43,997 bases of DNA from Chloroflexota bacterium (GCA_005882045.1 VBHO01000182.1:1-43997), one strand, 5' to 3'. Counted from the first letter of the stretch, positions 20,174 through 31,211 are shown. Notes: generated by a model not told the origin, from the letters alone. Numbers and translations are program-made.

Positions 20174-21716
20174 TCCTCTACCTGCCGGCGGCCCTGTTCG
20201 CCGTCAGCCTGCTGGCAGCCTATGGCACCGTTGGCCGGCAACGACAGGCGGCGACGATTGGGGCGCTGCTGGCGGCCGCCCGAGTCTCACCGCCTGGGCC
20301 ATCGGTCCCATCGTGGCGACGCTGCTCCTGCCGCGCCATGGCGCGCGCGCCCGCTCGAGCTTCGAGGGGCTGACCCGCCGCGTGATCACGATCGTCGGCG
20401 CGCTGCTGGTCGGGGTTATCCTGGCATCTCGCTTGCCGCTCGGCGAGAACCCCGTCCTGCTCAGCGCCGTGCCCTGGGCCCTCGGCGCTCTGGGCGCGGC
20501 CTGGTTCATCAGTCCCATCGACCAACCCGAGCGGCTGCAAGGCCAGGCGCTGATGGTGGCGGCGACGGCTGCGATCCTCCTGGTCGCGGTCTCAGCGGGG
20601 CCGCTGACGGCGGCGCTGGCCGGGGCGATGGCGCTCACGCCGATCGCGGGCGAGCACTGGCGTCTGCCCGGCCGGTTTCGACCGGCGTTGAGTGCGCTAC
20701 TGCTCCTCCTCGCCGCGGCGGCGGCGCTGCTCGCGGCCGTCGCTCCCGTGAGCGTCGTCCTCGTCCTCTTTGACATCGGGCTGAATGTCAACAGCCTGGT
20801 GCTGCTGGGCGCGGCGATCCTCCTGGTCGCGGGGGCGGCCGCCACCCCGATTGGCATCGAGTGGGCGGCCGCGCTCGGTATCCTGGCCGTCACGGCGGTC
20901 GCGCCTGCTCTACGATGGGCGGCGCTCGCGGGGTTGATCGCGGTTGCCACGACCCTCGATCGGCGTGGCGAACGTGCCGCCTGGCTGGCGGCCGGGGCCC
21001 TCGCGATCACCTCCGTGCTCCCGCCCTTGGCCGCGCCCTCATGGAGTGCTCGGGTGCAGGTGGTCGCGCTCGCCGCCGGCCTGGCCCTGATGCTCTTCGC
21101 GGCCCGCGCGGCGACGCTGCGCGTACTCGTCCTGCCGACGACGGCGCTGGTTGTGATGGTGGCGCTCGCTTCGGTCAACGTCGCGGGACTGGTCCGCTTC
21201 CAGTGGATCGCCGCGGTCGGCGCACTGCTGCTCGTCGCGCGCGCCGCGCTGACCTGGTTGCTTCCGGACACCAGTGGGCGCGAGGTCGTTCGCGACGGCT
21301 TGGTCGCCGCGCTCCTGCTGCTGGCGGTCAGCGCCCGCGACGCCCTCGGTCTCGGCGCGCTCGCGGCGGTGCTGCTCCTGATCGACGTGGCCGTCGTTCG
21401 CATCGATGACGTCCCATCGGCTTCCTCCCGATGGTCGCGGCTGGTCGTGCTGGCACGCTCCAACTGGCCAGCATCGATCACCTTCGCCGCCGCCACCCTC
21501 ACCGTGATCGCCGCCCTCCAGGCGGGGCTGGCGCTCGGTTTGCTCGCGGCGGCCTTGCTCGCGGCGCTGCAGCTGGCGCCGCTTGTTGATCGCCATGCCG
21601 CCCCACCCGCGCCGCTTCGGCCGCGGTCGGCGTTGCGGTGGGTGGGCCCAGCCCTGTCAGTCGGCTGCGGCATCGCCCCGGCCCTCGTGCTGCGGATGAT
21701 CCAACTGGCCCGTTGA
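20170..21716 (+). pseudogene. large polytopic membrane protein, apparent frameshift near 20270-20290
   Basis: The ATG at 20170 (overlapping the previous stop) starts a hydrophobic N-terminus MILYLPAALFAVSLLAAYGT that runs off frame at about base 20280. The continuation SLTAWAIGPIVATLLLP and everything to 21716 lie in the -1 frame. Together they give about 515 residues, almost all membrane segments, very rich in Ala and Leu. One base appears to be missing in GGCGGCCGCCCGAG. No slippery heptamer is present, so a programmed shift is unlikely; a mutation or sequencing error is more likely. If the shift is real, GTG 20313 could start a shorter product. Function unknown; likely a partner of the antiporter-like protein upstream. 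Confidence 0.55.
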
Positions 21717-22351
21717 CCATTCTGCTGGCGTCGACCTCGGCGCGACGCATCGACATCCTGACGCGGTCAGGCATCGCGTTTCGCGCCATCGCACCTGGCA
21801 TCGACGAGCGGCCGCCTGTGCCGCTGGGACCGCTGCGCTTCGTGGCCTGGGCGGCGCGAGCGAAAGCGGAGGCGGTCGCGGCGAAGGCGGCGGGTCGTGT
21901 CGTCGTGGCCGCCGACACCGAGGTCGTCCTGCATGGCCGGATCTTCGGAAAGCCAGAGGATGGCGCGGAGGCCGCCGCCTTCTTGCGCGCACTGTCGGGC
22001 AAGACCCACCAGGTCTACACCGGGGTCCATGTGATCGATGGGCGCTCCGGGAGACGAGCGCGGGGCATTTCGCGGACGCATGTCACTATGCGTGAACTTT
22101 CGGCGCGCGAGATCGACACGTACGTACGAAGCGGTGAACCGCAGGATAAGGCGGGTGCCTACGCTATACAGGGCGAGGGCCGGCGCCTGATCGCTTCGAT
22201 CCGCGGGCCCTACGACAACGTCGTCGGGATGCCGATGCGCCTGCTGACGCGGTTGCTGGGCGAATGCGGGGTCCCGGTTCCGGCGACCAATCCGGATGAA
22301 TTGCAGCAAACGTCTCACCAGCGTCCATTGGCTAACCGGCCTCACCGCTAG
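21713..22351 (+). CDS. maf: Maf family nucleoside-triphosphate pyrophosphatase
   Basis: Maf protein of 212 residues that hydrolyses non-canonical or certain normal nucleotides to monophosphates (house-cleaning). It opens with LLASTSARRIDILTRSG, the usual SASPRR-like phosphate loop, then VVAADTEVVLHGRIFGKP with the catalytic Asp. QDKAGAYAIQGEG and GPYDNVVGMPM follow, both hallmarks. TTG 21713 is chosen because it overlaps the previous stop (TTGA) and places the phosphate loop near the N-terminus. The last ~20 residues extend past the usual end and overlap the following gene by 56 bases. Confidence 0.92.
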   Translation: MTILLASTSARRIDILTRSGIAFRAIAPGIDERPPVPLGPLRFVAWAARAKAEAVAAKAAGRVVVAADTEVVLHGRIFGKPEDGAEAAAFLRALSGKTHQVYTGVHVIDGRSGRRARGISRTHVTMRELSAREIDTYVRSGEPQDKAGAYAIQGEGRRLIASIRGPYDNVVGMPMRLLTRLLGECGVPVPATNPDELQQTSHQRPLANRPHR

Positions 22352-23648
22352 CCTCTTGCTGCTCAGCTCCGCGTTGTTGACGGCCTGCGGGCCGGGCGAG
22401 GCCTCGCGGCTGGTCGTCACCCAGAGCAGCGATGTCCCAAGTGGCTCCGACCACAAGGGCCACCTCGCACCGGGGGTGCTCATCGGCATCACGCTGTCGA
22501 TCCGCAACACGGGAGCCGGCGCGGCCCGTGGCGTCACGGTCGAGGACGTGCTGCCGGCGGGCTTTCGCTATTACGAACTCACGACGCTGGGCGGCAACGC
22601 GATCCGCACTGGAAATAGTGACCCCGCGGCGGAGGGCAATCCGGTTTGGGGCACGTGGACGATTCCTGCCGGCAACGGCAATACGGTGAGCGCGCTGATC
22701 CTCAGCTTCAGGGTGCAGGCTGCCGTCAAGCCCGGCGACTACCAGAACAAGGTCAAAATCAGTACCTCGCTGGCCTCGGACGCCTCGCAGGGCGATCCGG
22801 TGGCCCTGGTCGTCGAGCCTCGCCCAGCCCTGACGGTCGCGGCGGCCGCGGCCACCGCCCAGGTGACAACCGGCGGCATGGCCACCTACGTCGTTTCCGT
22901 CAGCAACGTCGGGTCGGCCGTGGCCAAGAGCGTGGTGGTCTCGGTGAGTCTCGCGCCCGGCTTTCTCTACACCACGACGACCGGGTATGAAGGCAACAGT
23001 GTGCGGGTCGCCACCGTCGACCCGCCCGGCAACAGCTTGCTGCCGGTCTGGTCCTCCTGGGATATCCCGGGAGCGGTGAATGGGGCGGCCGGACTCCTGC
23101 GCCTGACCTTCCAGGCACGGGTGCTGGCCGCCGTGGTGCCGGGACTCTACAACCTGACGGTCGCGGTGACCAGCGCCAAAGATGTACCCCCGCAGACGAT
23201 CGGCAACACGGCCCCGGTGGCCGTCGGCAAAGGGACGACCATCCCGATCACGATGACGGTCTCCCCGACCGCGCCCTATGCCGCCCAGAACGGAACCGTG
23301 AGCTACGTGATTACGGTCGAGAACGACAGCACCGACGCGGCAAAAGGGGTGACCGTTACGGACACCCTGCCGCTGGGCTTTGCCTTCCAGTCCACCAACA
23401 GCATCGTGATCAACGGGCAAAATGCCGGGTCGCGCCTGCAGCCGGCTGCTGGATCGGCGACGCCGCAGTGGGGACCGTTCACGCTCCCGGGTGGCGGCTT
23501 CAACGGCTCGACCCTGGTGATCACCTTCACGGCCAAAGTCGCCGGGGCTTCGCTCGGGCCGCACGCCAACGTGGTCTCGGGCAATAGCAGCAACGCCCAG
23601 ATCGCCGGCGCCTCAGACCAGGCCCCCGTGATCGTCACCGCCAGCTAA
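22296..23648 (+). CDS. DUF11 repeat lipoprotein
   Basis: Secreted protein of 450 residues. A signal peptide (LTGLTASLLLLSSALLTAC) ends in a lipobox with Cys at about residue 31. Three copies of an immunoglobulin-like DUF11 (conserved repeat) domain follow, recognised by NTGAGAARGVTVEDVLPAGF, SNVGSAVAKSVVVSVSLAPGF and ENDSTDAAKGVTVTDTLPLGF. Such domains build the stalk of surface or cell-wall proteins. The start lies inside the end of maf, but ATG 22296 is the only start that keeps the signal peptide. Function beyond surface structure unknown. Confidence 0.82.
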   Translation: MNCSKRLTSVHWLTGLTASLLLLSSALLTACGPGEASRLVVTQSSDVPSGSDHKGHLAPGVLIGITLSIRNTGAGAARGVTVEDVLPAGFRYYELTTLGGNAIRTGNSDPAAEGNPVWGTWTIPAGNGNTVSALILSFRVQAAVKPGDYQNKVKISTSLASDASQGDPVALVVEPRPALTVAAAAATAQVTTGGMATYVVSVSNVGSAVAKSVVVSVSLAPGFLYTTTTGYEGNSVRVATVDPPGNSLLPVWSSWDIPGAVNGAAGLLRLTFQARVLAAVVPGLYNLTVAVTSAKDVPPQTIGNTAPVAVGKGTTIPITMTVSPTAPYAAQNGTVSYVITVENDSTDAAKGVTVTDTLPLGFAFQSTNSIVINGQNAGSRLQPAAGSATPQWGPFTLPGGGFNGSTLVITFTAKVAGASLGPHANVVSGNSSNAQIAGASDQAPVIVTAS

Positions 23649-23696
23649 CATGCGCTTCCGCTTTGGTCGACCGTCGCGTTTGGGAGAATAACCACA

Positions 23697-24362
23697 GTGT
23701 CAAAAACGCAGCGGGAGCTGAAGGCGCTCCGCCAGCAGCAGCGCGAGGAAGCCGCCGCGCGCCAGCGCGCGCGCGACCGTCGCAACCTGTTCATCATCGC
23801 CGGCGTGATTGGTGCGGCCGCCGTCGCCATCCTGCTGGTCGCCCTCGCCCTCAACCAGGCCTCGAAGCAGTCGAACGCGAGCCGGCTCCCATTTCAGACG
23901 GTGAGCGGGACCATCGGCACGCAGGTTGCGGACGAGGGAACGCCGTCGCACATCGATCCGTCGACCCAATGGAGCTACAAGTTCTACCCGCCGACCTCGG
24001 GCCCGCACTACTCGGTGGCGGGAAGCGCCCCCGTCCCCTGGGGAACTGTCGACAATCTGGTCGAGGGCCAATTCGTGCACGACCTCGAGCACGGTGGGAT
24101 CGTGGTCCTCTACAACTGCCCCAGCGGCAGCGACTGCACCAGCCTGAAGAACTCGTTGACAAACTACGTCCAGAAGCTGGCGCCGCTGGAGCCGACCTAC
24201 AGCGAGGCGAAGGTCGTCATGACCCCCTACAGCCGCGGGATGCAGAAGAAAATCGCCTTAGTCGCCTGGCATTACATCGAGTTCCTGGATTCGTATGACC
24301 AGAACGCGATCACCCAGTTCTACGAGAACCACGTTGATCAGGGACCCGAGGCGGTGCCGTGA
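23697..24362 (+). CDS. DUF3105 membrane-anchored protein
   Basis: Protein of 221 residues: a very basic, Gln/Arg-rich N-terminal tail, one membrane helix (LFIIAGVIGAAAVAILLVAL) and an outward DUF3105 domain. The domain is recognised by PPTSGPHYS, the HDLEHGGIVVLYNC segment and a later VAWHYIEFLDSYDQNAITQFYENH. Two Cys (YNCPSGSDC) could form a disulfide. DUF3105 proteins are common in Actinobacteria and Chloroflexi; their role is not established. Starts with GTG 23697 after GGAGAATAA. Confidence 0.8.
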   Translation: MSKTQRELKALRQQQREEAAARQRARDRRNLFIIAGVIGAAAVAILLVALALNQASKQSNASRLPFQTVSGTIGTQVADEGTPSHIDPSTQWSYKFYPPTSGPHYSVAGSAPVPWGTVDNLVEGQFVHDLEHGGIVVLYNCPSGSDCTSLKNSLTNYVQKLAPLEPTYSEAKVVMTPYSRGMQKKIALVAWHYIEFLDSYDQNAITQFYENHVDQGPEAVP

Positions 24363-24368
24363 TAGACT
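24360..24368 (+). promoter_or_regulatory. extended -10 promoter for rplU-rpmA
   Basis: TGATAGACT is a TGn-extended -10 element (TAGACT at 24363-24368), overlapping the previous stop codon. Transcription would start near 24375, giving a leader of about 23 bases ahead of the rplU ATG. No -35 at suitable distance. Confidence 0.4.
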
Positions 24369-24397
24369 ACGGAGTCGCGCCCGGGGGCGCTATAGCC

Positions 24398-24823
24398 ATG
24401 TTTGCCATCGTTGCCACCAGCGGAAAGCAGTTCAGGGTCTCAGAAGGCGATCGCATCCTGGTCGACCGGGTGCCGGCTGAGGTCGGTCAAACCGTGCGTC
24501 TCGACTCGGTCCTGCTGGTCGGCGGCGAGGACAAGCCGATGGTCGGTACCCCGTTCGTCTCCGGCGCGGCCGTCGAGGCGACGGTGGTCGCGCATCGGTC
24601 GGGTGACAAGATCATCGTCTTCAAATTCGAGGCGCGCAAGCGCAAGCGGCGCAAGACCGGGCACCGGCAACAGCTGTCGGAGCTGCGAATCGGCGCCATC
24701 CGGGCGCCCGGCGGAAAGGGCGCGGCGGGACCGGCGGCGGGCGAGCGGCCCGTAACGGCCGAGCGACCGGCGAGCAAGCCCCGCCGAACCAAAGCGAGCG
24801 CGGAAACGACCAAGCAGGAGTAA
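24398..24823 (+). CDS. rplU: 50S ribosomal protein L21
   Basis: L21 of 141 residues. The core MFAIVATSGKQFRV...GDRILVDRV and the later FKFEARKRKRRKTGHRQQL are diagnostic. Normal L21 is about 103 residues, and here the remainder is a Pro/Ala/Lys-rich tail, a common extension in high-GC lineages. ATG 24398 is fixed by the conserved N-terminus. The gene is three bases from rpmA, the conserved order rplU-rpmA-obg. Confidence 0.95.
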   Translation: MFAIVATSGKQFRVSEGDRILVDRVPAEVGQTVRLDSVLLVGGEDKPMVGTPFVSGAAVEATVVAHRSGDKIIVFKFEARKRKRRKTGHRQQLSELRIGAIRAPGGKGAAGPAAGERPVTAERPASKPRRTKASAETTKQE

Positions 24824-24826
24824 GCC

Positions 24827-25087
24827 ATGGCACACAAGAAAGGCGCAGGCAGCTCACGAAACGGACGCGATAGCGTTGGCCAGCGGCTGGGCATGAAGAC
24901 GGGAGCGGGCCAGGCGGTCAATGCCGGCACGATCCTGCTTCGCCAGCGAGGGACGGCGATCTTTCCGGGGACCAACGTCGGGATGGGGCGCGACCACACG
25001 CTCTTTGCTCTGGTCGATGGGGTCGTTCGCTTCGAGCGCACCGGTCACGGGCGTAAGAAAGTCTCGGTCCTGGCCGAAGCCGTATAG
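24827..25087 (+). CDS. rpmA: 50S ribosomal protein L27
   Basis: L27 of 86 residues. It begins [22 protein letters not shown], whose flexible N-terminus reaches the peptidyl-transfer centre, and no Firmicute-type cleavable leader is present. The [12 protein letters not shown] segment is conserved. It follows rplU by three bases with a shared transcript. A copy of intergenic repeat A follows before obg. Confidence 0.96.
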   Translation: MAHKKGAGSSRNGRDSVGQRLGMKTGAGQAVNAGTILLRQRGTAIFPGTNVGMGRDHTLFALVDGVVRFERTGHGRKKVSVLAEAV

Positions 25088-27080
<1,993 letters not shown>

Positions 27081-27093
27081 CGCCGGATCCGGG

Positions 27094-27181
27094 TCCACGC
27101 CGGGGCTCGCTACTGACACGCTCGCCTTTCCACACCGGGGCTCGCTACTGACACGCTCGCCTTTCCACACCGGGGCTCGCT
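27094..27181 (+). repeat. intergenic repeat A, 2.5 tandem copies
   Basis: Two identical copies at 27114-27146 and 27149-27181, phased at 35 bp, preceded by a 20-base partial copy at 27094-27113 with one mismatch. They fill the nadD-rsfS gap and end just before the extended -10 of rsfS. Confidence 0.88.
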
Positions 27182-27183
27182 AT

Positions 27184-27192
27184 TGGGATAAT
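27184..27192 (+). promoter_or_regulatory. extended -10 of a leaderless rsfS promoter
   Basis: TGGGATAAT (GATAAT 27187-27192) ends seven bases before the rsfS GTG at 27200, so transcription should begin at the start codon. The preceding spacer and -35 region lie in the last copy of repeat A. The same nonamer occurs ahead of the PucR-like gene. Confidence 0.5.
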
Positions 27193-27199
27193 TAGAAAG

Positions 27200-27640
27200 G
27201 TGACTCCCCTTCAGCTCAGCCGGCTTATCGCGGATGCGGCGGAAGAGAAGAAGGCGCGGGGCATCGTGCGGCTGGATATCCGCCAGAAGAGCTCGATCGC
27301 GGATTATTTCGTGATCTGCGAGGGAGACACAGACCGCCAGGTGCGAGCCATCACCGACTCGATCATCGAGGCCTGCAAGGCGAAAGGCGTGCGGCCATTG
27401 CGCACCGCCGGCTACGAGGATGGGTCGTGGGTCGTCCTCGACTACGCCAGCGTCATCGTCCACGTCTTCCTCCCGGGTGAGCGTTCGTATTACGACCTCG
27501 AGTCCCTCTGGAAGGCGCCGGCCCGAAAGGGGGCCGTGGCCAGCAGCGGAAACGGGTCGAAGAAGGCGCCGGCGAAAGAACGCGCCCGCCCCGCCAAGAA
27601 GCCGGCGCGGCCGGCCAAGCGGCGCATCCGCTCCGCCTGA
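27200..27640 (+). CDS. rsfS: ribosomal silencing factor RsfS
   Basis: RsfS/YbeB family (146 residues). It binds L14 on the 50S subunit and blocks joining with 30S when cells starve. Conserved core KSSIADYFVICEGDTDRQVRAI, then VVLDYASVIVHVFLPGERSYYDLESLW. The family domain ends by about residue 110, and the remaining 35 residues are a Lys/Ala/Pro-rich basic tail. Start is GTG 27200, directly at a predicted transcription start. Its placement after nadD is conserved in many bacteria. Confidence 0.93.
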   Translation: MTPLQLSRLIADAAEEKKARGIVRLDIRQKSSIADYFVICEGDTDRQVRAITDSIIEACKAKGVRPLRTAGYEDGSWVVLDYASVIVHVFLPGERSYYDLESLWKAPARKGAVASSGNGSKKAPAKERARPAKKPARPAKRRIRSA

Positions 27641-27645
27641 GGGCC

Positions 27646-27719
27646 GCCCCCACCCTTTCCCTCCCCCGCGAGCGGGGGAGGGAAACGAAAAGCCTGCCCG
27701 TGAGCGGGGGAGGGAAATG
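27646..27719 (+). repeat. intergenic repeat B, copy 2 with a half copy
   Basis: A hairpin at about 27661-27682 (CCCTCCCCCGC, GAGC, GGGGGAGGG) preceded by CCCCCACCCTTT, and a second half copy ending GTGAGCGGGGGAGGGAAATGA. Located between rsfS and the PucR-like gene. Confidence 0.75.
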
Positions 27720-27757
27720 AAGTTGTGCGCCATGTCTGAAGCTAACCCCTAACCCTG

Positions 27758-27766
27758 TGGGATAAT
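27758..27766 (+). promoter_or_regulatory. extended -10 promoter of the PucR-like gene
   Basis: TGGGATAAT, the same nonamer as before rsfS. Transcription start near 27773 leaves a leader of about 30 bases containing a small hairpin, GCCCT-CCCTT-AGGGC, before the ATG at 27805. Confidence 0.4.
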
Positions 27767-27804
27767 GTCGGCGGCCGCCCTCCCTTAGGGCGCAGCGCAC
27801 GAAC

Positions 27805-29430
27805 ATGGGCCCGAAGACACCAGTCGCCCCGCCCCACCCCCACGTCACGGTCGACGATGTGTGGCGCGGCGCCCTACCGGAAGGCACACAGCTGGTGGCC
27901 GGGAACGCTGGAACCCGCCGGGAGGTGGTCTGGTGCACGACGCTGCGAGCCCGGCAGCCGGCCTTCACGCCGCTGCGCGGGGGCGAGCTGCTCCTGATCG
28001 ATCCCCAGGTGCTAACGGCGGTCGACCCCAGGCTCACGCTCGCCCGTCTGCTGGAATCGCTCGCGGGGCAGGGGGTGGCAGGGGCCGCGGTCCTCGGTCG
28101 CGTCTCGCCCGAGGCGCGTCGGGCGGCCGAGGCGCACGCCTTGCCGCTGTTCGCGTTGCCGCCGGCCTTGCCGCTCGACCAGGTCGAACAGCAGGTGTTG
28201 CGCTACATCGTCGACCAGCGGGCCGAGCTCCACGAACGCGCCCAGGACCTGCACCGGCAGCTAAGCGAGCTGGCGCTGGCCGGACGTGGGCTGCCGGCGC
28301 TGCTGGCTCGGCTCCACGAGCTGACCGGTGTGCCGGTGGTGCTCGAGCGCGACTCGGGCCTTGACTATGTCGGCGCGGGCCGCCTCGCCGACAGTGCTGC
28401 CGCGTTGATCGCGCAGGAGCGTCCCGCCCTGGAGGAGTGGTTGCGCGAGGTTCCCCTCAGCGCCTTCGATCCGCCGGTCACGCTGCGGCCGCTGGCGCAC
28501 GGCCAGACCCGCCTGATCGCGCCCATCCTGGTGCAGGGGAGCATCGCCGGCTTCCTCTCACTGCTCGGCTCCGACGGCGAGCTGGGGGAGACGCACCGGC
28601 TGGCGGTCGGGCGCGCGGCGCACGCCTGCGCCATCGAGCTGGTTCGCGCCCGGGCAGCGCGTGATGCCCGCGACGAGGTCGAGGAAGAGCTGCTTGACGT
28701 GCTGACCGCCGGCCGGCCCGGCACGCACCAGGCGGCCCGCGAACGCGCCAAGCGCAAGGGCTTCGACGTGGATGCGAATTACCTGGTGATCGCGGCCGAG
28801 CCGGTGGAGCGCGGACTCGCGCCCCGGATCCGGGCTGCCTGGGAGCGTCAGCTGGCCACCATGAGGCTCACCGCGCTGGTGCGGGAGCGCGGTGAGGCGA
28901 CGCTGGCCCTCGTGAGCCTAGCCGGGCGGCGTGCTCCCGACCCGCGATCGGTGGTGGATCACCTGCACCGTGCCGCCCGTGCCTCCGCCAATACGCCCGT
29001 GGCGCTCGGCTATGGCGGTGTCCGCTCCGGCGCGAGCGAGGTGGCGGCGGGCGCCAGGGAGGCGGAGCAAGCGCTGACCATGGGGCGCCGCCTCTTTGGT
29101 CCGGATAGCGCGACCGCCTTCAACGACCTCGGCCTCTATCGACTGCTCTACGCGTTGCAGCCGCTGCCCGAGATGCGGGCCTTTCGCGACGATGCGCTGG
29201 CGCGACTGCGGGCGAAGGATCGGGCCGGTGTGCTGCTGCAGACGCTCGGGGCGTACCTGGCGACCAACGGGAGCCCGACGGACGCGGCGGACCGCCTTCA
29301 CTTGCATCGCAACACCGTGCTCTATCGACTCGGGCGGATCGAGGACCTCCTCGGTGTCGACCTGCGCAATGCCGAAGTCCGGCTGTCGCTGCACCTGGCG
29401 TTGAAGATCGGTGACGTCCTGGAGCCGTAG
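27805..29430 (+). CDS. PucR family transcriptional regulator
   Basis: Protein of 541 residues built like PucR regulators. An N-terminal PucR-1 domain (VTVDDVWRGALPEGTQLVAG ... GELLLID) is followed by a Leu-rich helix, a GAF-like middle and a GGDEF-like segment. The C-terminal HTH_30 domain reads YLATNGSPTDAADRLHLHRNTVLYRLGRIEDLLG. These regulators control purine, amino-acid or amine catabolic genes in response to a small ligand. The target is unknown; no catabolic genes are adjacent, so it probably acts elsewhere, possibly including the guanidino/GABA operon at the start of the window. Confidence 0.85.
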   Translation: MGPKTPVAPPHPHVTVDDVWRGALPEGTQLVAGNAGTRREVVWCTTLRARQPAFTPLRGGELLLIDPQVLTAVDPRLTLARLLESLAGQGVAGAAVLGRVSPEARRAAEAHALPLFALPPALPLDQVEQQVLRYIVDQRAELHERAQDLHRQLSELALAGRGLPALLARLHELTGVPVVLERDSGLDYVGAGRLADSAAALIAQERPALEEWLREVPLSAFDPPVTLRPLAHGQTRLIAPILVQGSIAGFLSLLGSDGELGETHRLAVGRAAHACAIELVRARAARDARDEVEEELLDVLTAGRPGTHQAARERAKRKGFDVDANYLVIAAEPVERGLAPRIRAAWERQLATMRLTALVRERGEATLALVSLAGRRAPDPRSVVDHLHRAARASANTPVALGYGGVRSGASEVAAGAREAEQALTMGRRLFGPDSATAFNDLGLYRLLYALQPLPEMRAFRDDALARLRAKDRAGVLLQTLGAYLATNGSPTDAADRLHLHRNTVLYRLGRIEDLLGVDLRNAEVRLSLHLALKIGDVLEP

Positions 29431-29454
29431 CGCGCGCTCACGACCGCGAGGGGC

Positions 29455-29486
29455 TTGACATTGACCCAAGGTCAAGGTTCTAGCCT
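29455..29486 (+). promoter_or_regulatory. MerR-type promoter/operator for the ABC exporter
   Basis: The -35 box TTGACA (29455-29460) and -10 box TAGCCT (29481-29486) are separated by about 19-20 bp, too long for normal sigma-70 use, and the spacer holds an inverted repeat TTGACC-CAA-GGTCAA (29461-29475). This is the classical layout that MerR family activators untwist. The -10 ends seven bases before the ATG at 29494, so the mRNA is probably leaderless. The likely regulator is the MerR protein at 31227-31976. Confidence 0.75.
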
Positions 29487-29493
29487 TTGGCGT

Positions 29494-30453
29494 ATGAACG
29501 TACTGACCAACCACGCGACACGCACCGCGGTTTCCGTTACCGGCTTGCGCAAGGCATACGGGGAGAAGGTCGTCCTCGACGGCGTCGCCCTCACCATCGG
29601 CGAAGGTGAAGTCTTCGCATTGCTGGGGCCGAACGGAGCCGGCAAGACCACGATCGTACGGATACTCTCCACCCTGATCCCGGCGGACGCCGGCACGGCC
29701 ACCGTCATGGGGTTCGACCTCCGCCGCGACGCCGGCGCGGTGCGTGGGGTGATCGGGGTCACGGGGCAGTTCTCCGCAGTCGACGACCTGCTGAGCGGTG
29801 AAGAGAACCTCCTCCTGATGGGGCGCCTGCTGCATCTGCCGGCGGATGGGCGGCGGGCGCGGGCCGTCGAGCTGCTGGAGCGCTTCGACCTCGTCGAGGC
29901 GGCTCGGCAGACGCCGGCCACCTATTCCGGTGGAATGAAGCGGCGCCTCGACCTCGCGATGACCCTGATGGGGAGGCCACGGCTGATCTTCCTCGATGAG
30001 CCCACCACCGGCCTTGACCCACGGAGCCGCCACACCATGTGGCAGATCATCCGCGACCTTGTCGGCGAGGGCGTCACGATCTTGCTGACCACCCAGTACC
30101 TCGAGGAGGCCGACCACCTCGCCGACCGGATCGCTGTGCTGGACCATGGCCGCATCGTCGCGGAGGGCCCGCCGGAGGAGCTGAAGCGGCGCATTCCCGG
30201 TGCGCACTTCCGACTGCGCTTCGCCGATGCCGCTTCGCTCGACAAGGCTGCGCGAGAGCTCCGCGAGGGCACGCGCGAGGACGAAGATCTGGTACTGCGG
30301 GTACCGAACGAGGGTGGGATCCGATCGCTGCGCAACGTGCTCGCCCGCCTCGGCGACGACGTCGCCGTGGAGGACGTGTCCATTCACACACCGGACCTTG
30401 ACGACGTGTTCTTTGCCGTAACCGGCGATGCTTCCAGGGAGAACAACTCATGA
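29494..30453 (+). CDS. ABC transporter ATP-binding protein, DrrA type
   Basis: ATPase of 319 residues of the DrrA/daunorubicin-resistance type (drug or lipid export). Walker A is GPNGAGKT (45-52), the signature is YSGGMKRRLDLA, Walker B is LIFLDEPTTGLD, and a C-terminal extension of about 90 residues follows, as in DrrA. ATG 29494 is chosen because it sits just after the predicted promoter and begins the nucleotide-binding fold; the frame is open upstream to a TTG at 29455, which is the -35 box. The stop overlaps the permease start by four bases (ATGA). Confidence 0.92.
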   Translation: MNVLTNHATRTAVSVTGLRKAYGEKVVLDGVALTIGEGEVFALLGPNGAGKTTIVRILSTLIPADAGTATVMGFDLRRDAGAVRGVIGVTGQFSAVDDLLSGEENLLLMGRLLHLPADGRRARAVELLERFDLVEAARQTPATYSGGMKRRLDLAMTLMGRPRLIFLDEPTTGLDPRSRHTMWQIIRDLVGEGVTILLTTQYLEEADHLADRIAVLDHGRIVAEGPPEELKRRIPGAHFRLRFADAASLDKAARELREGTREDEDLVLRVPNEGGIRSLRNVLARLGDDVAVEDVSIHTPDLDDVFFAVTGDASRENNS

Positions 30454-31211
30454 CCGGCTTGACCTTCGCCGCCCAGGACTCCGCCACCATGCTGGGGCGG
30501 GAAATCAAGCACAGCATCCGACTCCTCCGGTTGCTGATCGTGAGCGCGATCGTCGTGCCGGTCGTCATGCTGTTGTTGTTCGACTACATCCTCGGTGGGA
30601 CGATCGGCCACGGGCTTGGTGACGCGGCGCGAGGGGCCCCGTATGTCGACTTTCTCGTGCCCGGCATCCTCATCATGGCGGTGGCAGGAAGCTGCGGGCC
30701 TACGGCGATCAACGTCACCATGGACATGACCGGTGGCTTTGTCGACCGGATCCGTACGATGGCCGTCTCTCGCGGTGCTCTCCTGGCCGGACATGTCGGC
30801 GGCAGCCTCCTGCGCATGCTGGTCGCGACCGCCGCGGTGACCGGGGTGGCGCTCCTGGTCGGCTTCAGGCCAACGGCGTCAGTCGCGGACTGGTTCGCCG
30901 TCGTCGGAATCGTCGCGGCGTTCTCGTTTGCGCTGGCATGGTTGTCCGCGGCGATCGGGCTGATGACCAGGAGCGTCGCCGCGGCGAACGGCTTGACCCT
31001 ACCCCTGTCGTTCCTGCTGCCATTCCTGTCCAGCACCTTCGTGCCGACCGCGACGATGCCCGCCGGTGTGCGCTGGTTCGCTGAGCAGCAGCGCTCCTCA
31101 CCGGCGCGCCGGTCGGCAACACCCCTTACGTGGCACTGGCCTGGTGCGCGGCGATCGCGCTGGTCTCCTACCTGTGGGCCCAGGCCGCGTTCCGCCGAGG
31201 TACCCGACTGA
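30450..31211 (+). CDS. ABC-2 type permease with damaged C-terminus
   Basis: DrrB-type permease (253 residues) with about six membrane segments and the family loop FVDRIRTMAVSRGALLAGHV. The end is abnormal: after MPAGVRWFAEQQ the frame gives RSSPARRSATPLTWHW, unlike any permease. The other frame reads LLTGAPVGNTPYVALAW followed by a good last membrane helix IALVSYLWAQAAFRRG, ending at TGA 31214-31216. About ten codons normally found here (a PFTPVIETLR-like stretch) are missing and the frame is shifted, so a short deletion near 31090 is likely. Transport could be impaired. Confidence 0.8.
   Translation: MTGLTFAAQDSATMLGREIKHSIRLLRLLIVSAIVVPVVMLLLFDYILGGTIGHGLGDAARGAPYVDFLVPGILIMAVAGSCGPTAINVTMDMTGGFVDRIRTMAVSRGALLAGHVGGSLLRMLVATAAVTGVALLVGFRPTASVADWFAVVGIVAAFSFALAWLSAAIGLMTRSVAAANGLTLPLSFLLPFLSSTFVPTATMPAGVRWFAEQQRSSPARRSATPLTWHWPGARRSRWSPTCGPRPRSAEVPD

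Noticed and set aside
27094-27181. Possible CRISPR array
   Set aside because: The 33-bp copies are separated by only 2 bases, with no unique spacers and no cas genes.
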